Positions 42,644 through 51,082 of a stretch of DNA of 64,000 nucleotides are shown in pieces. A program made the position numbers and the translations under genes. Position 1 is the stretch's first letter, and every line of letters begins with the position of its first letter. The notes below the pieces were generated by a model. The model was not told where the DNA came from and did no database searches. It saw only the letters and a program-made list of their open reading frames with translations. Source of the DNA: Aulosira sp. FACHB-615 (GTDB taxonomy: Bacteria; Cyanobacteriota; Cyanobacteriia; Cyanobacteriales; Nostocaceae); NCBI RefSeq assembly GCF_014698045.1, contig NZ_JACJSE010000005.1, forward strand, positions 434,001 to 498,000, written 5' to 3'.

Positions 42644-42994
42644 ATGTCTCACTTTAGCACTCTTCGCACCAAAATCACCGATGCAGAAATCCTCAAAGCT
42701 TCTTTACGCGACTTGGGTATTACCGTAAAGACAGAAGCTGATGTACGCGGTTATAACGGTCAGCGTGTACGTTCCGACATCGTTGCTGTTTTGGAAGGCG
42801 AATATGATCTAGGTTGGTCTCGCAATAGCGATGGTTCCTTCGACCTCATCGCTGACCTGTGGGGCGTTGCTAAAAAGCACAACCAAACCGAGTTAATCAA
42901 CTCTATTAATCAAAAATATGCAGTCAACAAAACTTTGGCTGAAGTAAAACAGCGCGGTTTGCAAAACGCTAACGTTAAGTTGGTATTGCAATAG
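42644..42994 (+). CDS. ycf35: DUF1257 protein, Ycf35 family
   Basis: A 116-residue soluble protein starting MSHFSTLRTKITDAEILKASL. The ATG at 42644 is chosen because GGAGG lies 8 bp upstream; a longer TTG frame from 42629 reads through the ribosome site. Conserved segments include VRGYNGQRVRSDIVAVL and YDLGWSRNSDGSFDLIADLWGV. The family is conserved in cyanobacteria and red-algal plastids, with no established function. A strong terminator follows 30 bp downstream. It is probably co-transcribed with ycf46. Confidence 0.93.
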   Translation: MSHFSTLRTKITDAEILKASLRDLGITVKTEADVRGYNGQRVRSDIVAVLEGEYDLGWSRNSDGSFDLIADLWGVAKKHNQTELINSINQKYAVNKTLAEVKQRGLQNANVKLVLQ

Positions 42995-43024
42995 TAATTT
43001 CTCTGCGCGTTCCCAAAGCTGCAC

Positions 43025-43059
43025 GGGTTAACCATATAGCGGTTAGCCCGCTTTTTTTT
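43025..43059 (+). terminator. Rho-independent terminator after ycf35
   Basis: Stem GGGTTAACC (43025-43033) with GGTTAGCCC (43041-43049, one G-T pair), 7-nt loop, followed by eight T at 43052-43059. Confidence 0.88.
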
Positions 43060-43070
43060 GGCTTATTTCG

Positions 43071-43100
43071 GGACTGAGAATCAACTCAGCCCTGTTTTTT
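43071..43100 (+). terminator. Second terminator-like hairpin
   Basis: GGGACTGAG pairs with CTCAGCCC with a single bulged A, then a run of seven T. It lies immediately before the ATG of the hemerythrin-like fragment, leaving no room for a normal promoter or ribosome site. Confidence 0.7.
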
Positions 43101-43101
43101 T

Positions 43102-43320
43102 ATGGATGATAATTTTATGCAGACTAAATCATCCGAGTTTAAATCTAAATTAAGTGATTTAAAAGAAGCAGTTCAGCATCATGTGGAAGAAGAAGAAATT
43201 GAAATTTTTGAGGCTATACGTGGATGTATTAGTGAAGAGGAATTAATTGAATTAGGGCAAGAATTTCAAGAAGCTAAAGTGAAATTAGAAGCCGATATTA
43301 AAGCAGAGATGGCGCAGTGA
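43102..43320 (+). pseudogene. Hemerythrin-like domain fragment (C-terminal half)
   Basis: A 72-codon frame whose residues ~18-70 (LKEAVQHHVEEEEIEIFEAIRGCISEEELIELGQEFQEAK) match the end of an HHE hemerythrin domain. The metal-binding His/Glu of the first two helices are missing. The ATG begins one base after a terminator hairpin and has no ribosome site. It looks like the 3' remnant of a longer gene, cut off by the terminator region. A small functional protein starting at the second ATG (43117) cannot be excluded. Confidence 0.55.
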
Positions 43321-43370
43321 AGGCAGGGAATGAGATTTTTGTTATTGCAGCTAGTCTAATGTAATCTATT

Positions 43371-43409
43371 AACACCTACACATACCTGGTATAGGCATGT
43401 GTAGGTGTT
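43371..43409 (-). terminator. Perfect hairpin at the end of the GIY-YIG gene
   Basis: A 13-bp perfect inverted repeat (AACACCTACACAT, 43371-43383, with 43397-43409), 13-nt loop. The stem overlaps the stop codon of the minus-strand gene ending at 43408. It may terminate from both sides. Confidence 0.65.
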
Positions 43410-44235
43410 AGAGGGGTGCAGGTAATTTGAAATCACCTAAGCTTAACAACTCACTGACAAAGGGAGAACGTTCGCAGTTAGTAAATCCCAATTTCAAATA
43501 GCTACCTTTAAATTCGTCAAATCCTGCTCTACCGTTAAGAATAATATAAGGATTGAAAAATATTTTAGAATTCCCCCCATACACAACATAATCGTAACCA
43601 AAGCAATTAGATTCTTCACATCCATAAGGAATAAAGCGACTTATCAGAAGATAAATTCTGTCCTTTTTATAGGCTACTAATTCCGAAAGATGAGGATAAC
43701 CTGATATTTCATAATCTTTGTAATACCCAGATGCTATTAAGAAAATAGGACGCTGTTCTTCAATCGCTCTAGTAACTAGAGGTAATCTACTTGAGTTAAT
43801 GGTCAGTTCATCCCCATCTCCCGCTTCAAAATGTGTACAATAGCCGGCCTCTTTAGCTTTATGAATTTGAATGTAAGTTGGGCCATGTACTGTTGTAAAT
43901 TTTGGTTGATTCGGTACAGGTGTGTCGTTAATAGGTGGTTTGTAGTAATCAATAGCATCCTTCTCCAACTTTCTGAGAGTCTTGCTTAAGTCTGAGATTG
44001 TAGCTAAAAAATTCTCTGTTAATATACGGTAGCGTATCACAGCATTTTCAATACCCTCAAACTGCCCTTGGCGATGATGGTTGATATGACGGCTTTTTAA
44101 ATTACGTGAAAGACCGACATACATCACTGGAACAGCACTATTACCTATATAATAAATACCAGGTTTTGCTGGTAGTTCTTTCCGTTGGATGTAAGGTAAG
44201 AGTGGCATCTCTTTATAGTTGAGCTTTAACTTCAT
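43408..44235 (-). CDS. GIY-YIG nuclease-domain protein
   Basis: A 275-residue protein. The N-terminal domain (about 20-100) is GIY-YIG-like: PGIYYIG, then VMYVGLSRNLKSRHINHH, a catalytic Arg/His region, and LEKDAIDYYKPPIN with the Glu and the typical PPINDT end. The C-terminal ~170 residues are unrecognised and rich in Tyr, Gly and Phe (CFGYDYVVYGG...FFNPYIILNGRAGF). No methyltransferase or mobile element is beside it. It may be a stand-alone DNA endonuclease or a repair or defence factor. The substrate is unknown. Confidence 0.78.
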   Translation of the reverse strand: MKLKLNYKEMPLLPYIQRKELPAKPGIYYIGNSAVPVMYVGLSRNLKSRHINHHRQGQFEGIENAVIRYRILTENFLATISDLSKTLRKLEKDAIDYYKPPINDTPVPNQPKFTTVHGPTYIQIHKAKEAGYCTHFEAGDGDELTINSSRLPLVTRAIEEQRPIFLIASGYYKDYEISGYPHLSELVAYKKDRIYLLISRFIPYGCEESNCFGYDYVVYGGNSKIFFNPYIILNGRAGFDEFKGSYLKLGFTNCERSPFVSELLSLGDFKLPAPL

Positions 44236-44583
44236 AATTATCTATTTTCCCTGAGTGATCGTAAAATTTGACCACTAGGTTAGTTTGCCCAAAATGTATG
44301 CTCTTAACTCTCAGGTTTTGAAATTTAGTTGCTATCAAACTTGGCTCAAATCTAAAAATAGTCAAGATAATCAGGGTTGCTGTGATTTATTAAATGAGGC
44401 GTTGCATAAATGCGGGATGAAATTATAAAATTCCACTTTTAAAACTCTTGCTCTTTGCGCCTTTGCGCGGCAGTCGCGTCAAGTCGGGAAACCCGCCCAA
44501 TGCGCCGCCTTGCCTTTGTGTGAGATAAAAATCATCCTCGTAATCAGCAACGCTTTAAATGACTATCCTGAAAATATGTCCTA
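44236..44583. other. Intergenic region with a dispersed repeat
   Basis: About 350 bp. It includes a GC-rich repeat (GGCAGTCGCGTCAAGTCGGG ... CCCGCCCAATGCGCCGCC, about 44467-44510) akin to the repeats at 14.9 and 33.1 kb. No gene was recognised. Confidence 0.5.
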
Positions 44584-45432
44584 TCAATCTTTTTGCTGAG
44601 AAAATTTGTAACTACCCCACAAGGATAAAGCGATCGCCACTACTAATAAAATCGGTATACTGTACCAAGGAAACTCGGATAAAGGTGAGTAAACAACTGC
44701 CCGTAAACCAGTGCTGGCGTAAGTTAAAGGTAATAGGTAAACTACACATTTCAATGCGACTGGTAAGGTGCTGGGGTCAAAAAAGGTTGCACCGAGGAAA
44801 GACATCGGCACAATTACGAAGTTGTTATATAGTCCCACAGATTCGAGCGATCGCACGCTTAACCCAACAATTACCCCCAACCCTGCAAATACAGCACAAT
44901 TCAACACTAGCAACAACAAAAATAACGGATTTAGAAAATTCCAATTTCCGGTAAACAGTAGTGCTACTAAAATTACCGAACCCGATGTCATCAAACCCCG
45001 CAAAATTCCCGCCAGCATTTTACCAATATGCAAAGCTAAAGGATTTATGGGAACCAGTAACATCTCTTCAAAGGTTTTGCTAAATAGCCTTTCGCCGCAA
45101 ATGGAAAATGTCGTACCACCAAAACTAATCGTCATTGATGATAAAGCTACCATCCCCGGCAGAATAAATTCTAAATAATTATCATAATTCCCCGTCACAC
45201 TTGAGCCTGGCCTAATTGAGCTACCCAATCCTAAACCAAAAGCCAAAATATATATTAGTGGTGAGATTAAACCAGTTGCGGCAACTTGAGTGATTCTGGC
45301 TCGCAATTTTAACCACTCTCCCCAAAAAATTGTCAGACTATCCGCCACTAGAAGTTGAAATTGTGTAGTTTTAACTTGTTTTCCCCAGAGAAATACTTTT
45401 TGAGTTGTCACTTGCTTGCAGTCACTGATCAA
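44584..45432 (-). CDS. ABC-2 type transporter permease
   Basis: A 282-residue integral membrane protein with six hydrophobic helices and the ABC-2 pattern (LRARITQVAATGLISPLIYILAFGLGLG; FILPGMVALSSMTISFGG; ERLFSKTFEEMLLVPINPLALHIGKMLAG; a final PLTYASTGLRAVVY). It would export a drug, lipid or polysaccharide together with an ATPase. No ATPase gene is adjacent, so the partner is elsewhere. It is transcribed alone; the P450 gene lies upstream on the same strand after 236 bp of GTTAGCG-type repeats. Confidence 0.88.
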   Translation of the reverse strand: MISDCKQVTTQKVFLWGKQVKTTQFQLLVADSLTIFWGEWLKLRARITQVAATGLISPLIYILAFGLGLGSSIRPGSSVTGNYDNYLEFILPGMVALSSMTISFGGTTFSICGERLFSKTFEEMLLVPINPLALHIGKMLAGILRGLMTSGSVILVALLFTGNWNFLNPLFLLLLVLNCAVFAGLGVIVGLSVRSLESVGLYNNFVIVPMSFLGATFFDPSTLPVALKCVVYLLPLTYASTGLRAVVYSPLSEFPWYSIPILLVVAIALSLWGSYKFSQQKD

Positions 45433-45569
45433 AGTTTTTGTAATAATACTTTACACTTTTCAGTGATGCAATTAATACTTAGCATCAAAAATGCTTATTT
45501 TACAATTTATACCAATTTAAGAAAAAAATGCTACAGATAGAAATTAGGAAAGTCTTACTGGAGCTAGAT

Positions 45570-45650
45570 TTCTTAATTCCGTTAGCGCAGCGTTAGCGAG
45601 CCTGCGATAGCGAAGCGTTAGCGAGGAACGAGCGTCGCGTCATTGCGAAT
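45570..45650. repeat. GTTAGCG-type tandem repeat cluster
   Basis: GTTAGCG units and the related GATAGCG recur five times between 45582 and 45624, flanked by CATTGCGAATTGGTATAA. It is a short tandem repeat region separating the P450 and permease genes. Confidence 0.65.
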
Positions 45651-45668
45651 TGGTATAACTTGAGGTAA

Positions 45669-47273
45669 TTAACTAGGCAAATTTCGTAACCAAAAGCGCA
45701 CTGGCATTTTATCAGCCGGATGAATTAACAGATTTTGCTGTAATTCTTCTACAGAAGAACGACCGTTGACTAATTCCCAATCGAAGTAGCGGAGTAACAA
45801 TGCTAACATCATCGTTCCTTCCAGCATTGATAGATGCTCACCCAAGCAACGATGCAGCCCTGAACCAAAATTTATCATAGGTAGAGAACTAGTTTCTTTA
45901 CTGGTGTCTAACCAACGTTCTGGCAGAAATTCTTCTGGATGAGGATAAAATTCTGGATCTCTGCCAGCAGCTAATATTGACCAAGATATTTTAGTACCGC
46001 GCGGAATTACTTGACCTTCAATGACGGTATCCCGATGAGCTTCTAATGATGTTGAGCCAGAGGCGATAGTATAAAGACGCAAAGTTTCTTTGAGAATGGC
46101 GCGAATATAAGTTAATTCTTTGAAGGTTTCTAAATTAACACCACCAAATTTTTGCCAAACTTGATCAACTAAGTCTCGTGCTTGCTGAAACACCTGGGGA
46201 TTTAAACTTAACTCAGCGACTGCAAAAGATAAAGTATGGGCTGTTGTATCTGTTCCAGCTATTAAAAATTCTACCGATTCTGCTATTAATGTTTCACGAT
46301 TATATTTCGGTTCTTTGGCGGCGATTTTGACTAACATTGATTCCCGAAACAAAGGACTGACATTTAGTAAATCTGTTTGGTTTGCTTCTCGCATCTGCAA
46401 AGCTAAGTCTACACGGGGAGTGAGAAATTCCTCTAAATATCGTCTTGCGTTCCAATAATCACGGGAATTTTGAGTTGGCAAATATTTCATCCAGATTTTC
46501 TCGCCTGTTGCTTGTCTCACGAAGCGATAGCCGACCACAGACATCGCGTCGTATACTTTGGCAACGTCGAGGGGTAGTCCTTCTTGACTCGTACTGTTTC
46601 TATCTACAGGAATGCCCAGTACTAGACAAGAAATCACTCTCATTGTGAGTTCGACAAATAAAGGATCTACTTGGATTTCTTTTGGTGGTGCGGCTTCTTT
46701 AATTGTTGTAATTACTTGTTCACAAGCTTGGCTGATAATTTCTACATATTTCGAGAGATTACTAGAACTGAATTCTGGGTTCCAAGCTTTGCGTCGCCAT
46801 TGCCACTCAGCCCCAGTTTCACCAATCATAATGGGGCTTGTAATATCATTCCAAGCTTGGCGCGATCGCGTCGACCTAATTAAGCTACCATCTTTCATCC
46901 CATTGATAATGATATCTTCAATAACTTTCGGTTTACTTAATATAACAACAGGGTTACTACCATTCCACACCACATACATAGGGCCTAGCTGTTGACTCCA
47001 AACAAAAAATTGCCAAAATAATTTCTTTTGTTTGACTGCTGCTAATACTTGGGGAATATTTGCTAACAACCAATGTTTAGGCGGTGAAGGAAGTGATTCT
47101 AGGGGTTTATATGTGTTTTTTTGTTTCCATCTGCGCCACCCCATTGTTCCCAACACACTAGTAAAACCCAGTGCTGTAGCGAGATAGGGAAAAGTTTCAG
47201 AATAAGCAGTCTGGGCAATAATATCTAGAAACATGAGTCCGCCTTTGTCTACCAAAAAATTCACTTTAGCCAC
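45669..47273 (-). CDS. Cytochrome P450
   Basis: A 534-residue heme-thiolate monooxygenase. Signatures: oxygen-binding helix AGTDTTAHTL, ExxR as ETLRLYT, heme-binding loop FGSGLHRCLGEHL with the axial Cys, and PERWLD. An N-terminal hydrophobic stretch (FPYLATALGFTSVLGTMGW) suggests membrane attachment, uncommon for bacterial P450s but seen in some cyanobacterial ones. The start may be the listed ATG or a Met 13 codons later. No ferredoxin or reductase gene is adjacent. The substrate is unknown. Confidence 0.93.
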   Translation of the reverse strand: MAKVNFLVDKGGLMFLDIIAQTAYSETFPYLATALGFTSVLGTMGWRRWKQKNTYKPLESLPSPPKHWLLANIPQVLAAVKQKKLFWQFFVWSQQLGPMYVVWNGSNPVVILSKPKVIEDIIINGMKDGSLIRSTRSRQAWNDITSPIMIGETGAEWQWRRKAWNPEFSSSNLSKYVEIISQACEQVITTIKEAAPPKEIQVDPLFVELTMRVISCLVLGIPVDRNSTSQEGLPLDVAKVYDAMSVVGYRFVRQATGEKIWMKYLPTQNSRDYWNARRYLEEFLTPRVDLALQMREANQTDLLNVSPLFRESMLVKIAAKEPKYNRETLIAESVEFLIAGTDTTAHTLSFAVAELSLNPQVFQQARDLVDQVWQKFGGVNLETFKELTYIRAILKETLRLYTIASGSTSLEAHRDTVIEGQVIPRGTKISWSILAAGRDPEFYPHPEEFLPERWLDTSKETSSLPMINFGSGLHRCLGEHLSMLEGTMMLALLLRYFDWELVNGRSSVEELQQNLLIHPADKMPVRFWLRNLPS

Positions 47274-47305
47274 CTTCCTCAGATTTTAAAATTCCTTCTT
47301 TTAGT

Positions 47306-47620
47306 TTAGGGGTTCAGCATTAGGTGTTCATGGTGAGGACTTACGTACCAGAATTGTGGAGATGAGGTGTGGGAGGTGTGGAAGGAGTGGGAGGATGGTG
47401 AAGAAATCTTTCCCCCCACACTCCCCACCCATGCGTAAGAAATCCGGGTGTAAAGGTTTTGAATACATACATCCTTACACCCTACTCTAAAACCTGAGTT
47501 TTTCGTTTTTTTGCGTAATACCAAATTAAAAAATGATTGCGACAAATGGATGGCTCAAAAGCTTACCAATCAACCCTTACCCAATCCAAAATCTAAAATC
47601 TAAAATCCAAAATGGTATAA
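47306..47620. repeat. Repeat-rich intergenic segment before mutL
   Basis: It contains GAGGACTTACGTACC (MITE-like terminus, 47336), GGAGGTGTGGAAGGAGTGGGAGG and CACTCCCCACC-type tandem repeats, and an imperfect inverted pair AATACCAAATT (47518) / AAATGGTATAA (47609) bounding about 100 bp. The TGGTATAA end recurs at 14.6 and 45.6 kb. Confidence 0.45.
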
Positions 47621-47690
47621 GTTCTAGCAGACTTATACAGGTTGTAATTTTTCCTGCACAAGAGTTGCCCACTAGCCTAAACTGTAATTT

Positions 47691-49400
47691 ATGGCATCTA
47701 CTATTCAAGCTTTACCAACCGAAGTCGTATATCTCATTACAGCTGGTGAGGTGATAGACTCCTTGGCATCTGCTGTGAGGGAATTGGTGGAAAATTCTCT
47801 AGATGCAGGTGCAACGAGGATTGTGGTTTATTTATGGCCGCAACAATGGCGCATCCGTGTGGCTGACAATGGCTGTGGGATGAACCTGGAAGATTTGCAA
47901 CAAGCTGCCACAGCCCATAGTACGAGTAAAATTCGCTCTAGCGATGATTTATGGAAAATTCACAGCTTGGGATTTCGGGGTGAAGCGTTGCACAGCTTGA
48001 CGACTTTGGCAGAGTTAGAAATTTTGAGTCGTCCTGCTGATGGTAATTTGGGGTGGCGAGTTGTTTATGGTGATGATGGCAAAGCACAAACAGTAGAAGC
48101 AACAGCGATCGCACCTGGTACAGTAGTTACAGTCTCTCATCTTTTTGGTAATTGCCCATCTCGCCGCCAAGGTTTACCTAGTGCAGCACAGCAAATCAAA
48201 GCTGTGCAAGCCACAATTCATCAAATCGCTTTGTGTCATCCGCAAGTAACATGGCAACTATGGCACAATGACCGCATCTGGTTTACCATTTCTCCCGCCA
48301 CTACCACCGGACAACTACTGCCGCAAATTCTACCCCAAGTCCGCCAAGGTGATTTACAAGAACTAAAACTCGAAATTCCTCCCAACTCCTCACTCCCCAC
48401 TCCCCACTCCCAACTCTCCCTAGTAGTCGGACTACCCGACAGGTGTCATCGCCACCGCCCAGACTGGGTAAGAATCGCTGTTAATGGCAGAATGGTGAAA
48501 TCGCCGGAACTTGAGCAGACAATTTTATCAGCGTTTCATCGGACTTTACCACGCGATCGCTATCCTATTTGTTTATTACATCTAGAAATTTCTCCCGACC
48601 AAATTAACTGGAATCGCAACCCAGCCAAAACGGAAATCTATCTAAATGAATTAAACTATTGGCAAGAGCAAATCACCCAAGCAATTGACCAAGCACTCCG
48701 CATTGATGATGCGAACTTTAAAGAAGCTGTCCAAACAACCAGAGTCAGCAAATTAATTAAAGCCGCAGAAGAAAAAGGCGGTTATCAATTTCATCCCAGC
48801 AAAACCGAAAACACTCAGCACTCACGCTTCGACTCCGCTCAGTGTACAGCCCTCGGCACTCAGCACTTAAAAGCAGTAGCCCAGGTAAGCAACACTTACA
48901 TTGTGGCTGAACATCCTGGTGGAATGTGGCTAGTAGAACAACATATTGCCCACGAGCGAGTTTTGTATGAACAAATTTGTGATAATTGGCAACTTGTTCC
49001 TGTGGAACCCCCAATTATTCTTTATCAATTGTCACCCGCGCAAGTTTCACAACTGCAACGCATTGGTTTAGATATAGAAACCTTTGGCGAACAACTTTGG
49101 GCAGTTCGGAATATACCCGCCCTTTTGCAACAACGAGAAGACTGTGCAGCAGCCATTTTAGAACTGAGTTGGGGCGGAGACTTACAAGCGGCTCAAGTTG
49201 CAGTTGCTTGTCGTACCGCCATTCGTAACGGTACACCACTGAGTCTACCAGAAATGCAAACATTGTTAGACCAATGGCAACGCACCCGTAACCCCCGCAC
49301 CTGTCCCCACGGTAGACCTATCTATTTATCCCTAGAAGAATCAGCCTTAGCCCGATTTTTCCGCAGACATTGGGTAATTGGGAAAAGCCACGGAATTTAA
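47691..49400 (+). CDS. mutL: DNA mismatch repair protein MutL
   Basis: 569 residues. N-terminal GHKL ATPase: ALPTEVVYLITAGEVIDSLASAVRELVENSLDAGA, VADNGCGM, STSKI and GFRGEALHSL. The C-terminal endonuclease-type domain has EQHIAHERVLYE (usual DQHA-x2-E-x4-E with Asp changed to Glu and Ala to Ile), ACRTAIRNG and CPHGRP. It couples MutS mismatch recognition to strand processing. Two repeat-derived segments lie within the coding region: PPNSSLPTPHSQ (about residues 230-242) and NTQHSRFDSAQCTALGTQH (about 374-393, in the linker), neither breaking the frame. No mutS is adjacent. Confidence 0.95.
   Translation: MASTIQALPTEVVYLITAGEVIDSLASAVRELVENSLDAGATRIVVYLWPQQWRIRVADNGCGMNLEDLQQAATAHSTSKIRSSDDLWKIHSLGFRGEALHSLTTLAELEILSRPADGNLGWRVVYGDDGKAQTVEATAIAPGTVVTVSHLFGNCPSRRQGLPSAAQQIKAVQATIHQIALCHPQVTWQLWHNDRIWFTISPATTTGQLLPQILPQVRQGDLQELKLEIPPNSSLPTPHSQLSLVVGLPDRCHRHRPDWVRIAVNGRMVKSPELEQTILSAFHRTLPRDRYPICLLHLEISPDQINWNRNPAKTEIYLNELNYWQEQITQAIDQALRIDDANFKEAVQTTRVSKLIKAAEEKGGYQFHPSKTENTQHSRFDSAQCTALGTQHLKAVAQVSNTYIVAEHPGGMWLVEQHIAHERVLYEQICDNWQLVPVEPPIILYQLSPAQVSQLQRIGLDIETFGEQLWAVRNIPALLQQREDCAAAILELSWGGDLQAAQVAVACRTAIRNGTPLSLPEMQTLLDQWQRTRNPRTCPHGRPIYLSLEESALARFFRRHWVIGKSHGI
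48381..48415 (+). repeat. In-frame ACTCCCC-type repeat in mutL
   Basis: Tandem CACTCCC-like heptamers inside the ATPase half of mutL, encoding a Ser/Pro/Thr-rich loop. The same repeat type is common in the intergenic DNA of this window. Confidence 0.7.
48811..48868 (+). repeat. In-frame dispersed repeat in the mutL linker
   Basis: An ACTCAGCACTC unit at both ends (48812 and 48856) surrounds a GCTTCGACTCCGCTCAGTG palindromic core. It encodes a Gln/His/Ser-rich insert between the ATPase and endonuclease domains. Confidence 0.7.
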
Positions 49401-49903
49401 GAATTAGGGGTGTGAGGGTTTTAGATTTTTATCGGCCGAAAGTGATCAAAGTGAGCTAATATGTCATTTGCTTGATTTTTAAGTGATTTAAGTATTATTT
49501 ATAACAAAAAGCTTTATGGCGATCGCTCATTCATATTCATAATTTAAGTACAAATTGGTATTTTTAATCAGATTTTAAAAAACATGATATTCCTCGTCAA
49601 TTTGCGGCTGACATACTGCGAATAATTACGATATATTACCTATTTTTTTATGACAATTTCCCAGTTAATTTGAACTGGATATGAGTTCTTAAATAATAGT
49701 TTACTGAAAAATTTATATAAGTAGCGTTATTCTCTACTTATTTGTGGGAACTCTGGAAATAGCTGAATTTTACGGTTTGCACAGACTTAAATGTGCATTG
49801 ATTTATCCAACTGTTATCGAGGCAATAATATTTTGATTTAAGTTTTTTCTGCCTTTACTTTACGAATGAAGTAAATACATTTTTAATTAATTGGGAGGAT
49901 GAA
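49401..49903. other. AT-rich intergenic region before the FIST gene
   Basis: About 500 bp with no ORF or clear hairpin. A strong ribosome site (GGGAGG) ends it, just before the ATG at 49904. One HIP1 site at 49520. Confidence 0.5.
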
Positions 49904-51076
49904 ATGTTAAAGGTGATTCTTGGTCATAGTGATGACCCCGATACTCAAGAGGCGACGCAAGAGGTAATAGATAGATGTGTGAGTCAATTACGTAATTTAC
50001 CGGAACTGCCAATTAAGGCTGGTATTATATTTGCAGCGATAGACTTTGACCATGCACTGATTCTCAAAGAAATTCGGCAAGTATTTCCAGATATTGACTT
50101 GATTGGTTGTACTACAGATGGTGAAATCTCTTCAATATTAGGGTTTCAGCAAGATTCCTTAACGCTGATGCTGTTCTGTTCTGACACTGTAGATATTCAT
50201 GCAGGGGTAGGGTACAAAGCCAAAGAAAATCCCTTGGCGGCGGCGCAGCAAGCTGTACAACAGGCTACGCAGAAATGTGGAACCCCAGCAAAATTATGTG
50301 TCACCTTACCTGCGAGTTATTTAGCAGATGGTTCCACTACCAATGGCGAGTTAATTTTGGCAAGTTTGAAATCAGCTTTAGGTTCTGAGGTGCCAATTTT
50401 AGGCGGTGCAGCAGGAGATCAATTTAGGTTTAAAACGGCTTATCAATTTTTTGGGAATGAAGTTTTTACCGATGCACTGCCAATTCTGATTTTTTCTGGA
50501 GATATCTTGTTTTCTTATGGAACTGGCTGCGGTTGGACACCCATTGGACGCAAGAGTATTGTGACAAAATCTCACGGAACGGTGGTTGAGGAAATTGATG
50601 GAGTCTCAGCACTGACATTTTATCAGCGATATTTGGGCGATCGCCAACCAACAGCAGAAAATCCTTTAGCAGTATACGAAGGAAATAGCGATCGCTACTA
50701 TATGCGAGTTCCCAATACTTGCACATCAACTAGTAGCATTAATTTTTTAGGCAGTGTACCAGAAAAAGCCACAGTTCAGATGACCGACTTTAACCGCGAT
50801 GATGTTCTTCACGCTGTCAAAACATCACTGCAAACAGCCTTAGAAAATTATCCTGGTACAGAACCAGATGCTATATTACTATTTTCTTGTTGCTGTCGGC
50901 GTTGGTTATTAGGCACAAGAGCCAAAGAAGAGTATCAAATTATCAAAACAGAACTTGGTAAAGAAATTCCGATTTGTGGGTTCTATACTTATGGTGAATT
51001 TGCTCCCATACAACCACAAGGTTCTACATATTATCATCAAGAGACATTTGTGACTTTGCTATTAGGCACAAAATAA
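49904..51076 (+). CDS. FIST-domain sensor protein
   Basis: A 390-residue protein with a FIST_N domain (about 25-215; IGCTTDGEIS, VPILGGAAGDQF) and FIST_C domain (about 225-375; RYYMRVPN, ILLFSCCCRRWLLG, ICGFYTYGEFAP). FIST proteins bind small ligands; some bacterial members (NosP) bind heme and sense nitric oxide next to a histidine kinase. Here a kinase gene starts 6 bp after the stop, so the pair is surely co-transcribed. A Cys-rich SCCCRR motif is conspicuous. Heme binding cannot be judged from the sequence. Confidence 0.88.
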   Translation: MLKVILGHSDDPDTQEATQEVIDRCVSQLRNLPELPIKAGIIFAAIDFDHALILKEIRQVFPDIDLIGCTTDGEISSILGFQQDSLTLMLFCSDTVDIHAGVGYKAKENPLAAAQQAVQQATQKCGTPAKLCVTLPASYLADGSTTNGELILASLKSALGSEVPILGGAAGDQFRFKTAYQFFGNEVFTDALPILIFSGDILFSYGTGCGWTPIGRKSIVTKSHGTVVEEIDGVSALTFYQRYLGDRQPTAENPLAVYEGNSDRYYMRVPNTCTSTSSINFLGSVPEKATVQMTDFNRDDVLHAVKTSLQTALENYPGTEPDAILLFSCCCRRWLLGTRAKEEYQIIKTELGKEIPICGFYTYGEFAPIQPQGSTYYHQETFVTLLLGTK

Positions 51077-51082
51077 AGGGTT

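Noticed and set aside
44584..45432. A two-gene ABC exporter with an adjacent ATPase
   Set aside because: No Walker A/B protein of the ABC class is found on either side; only the permease is present.
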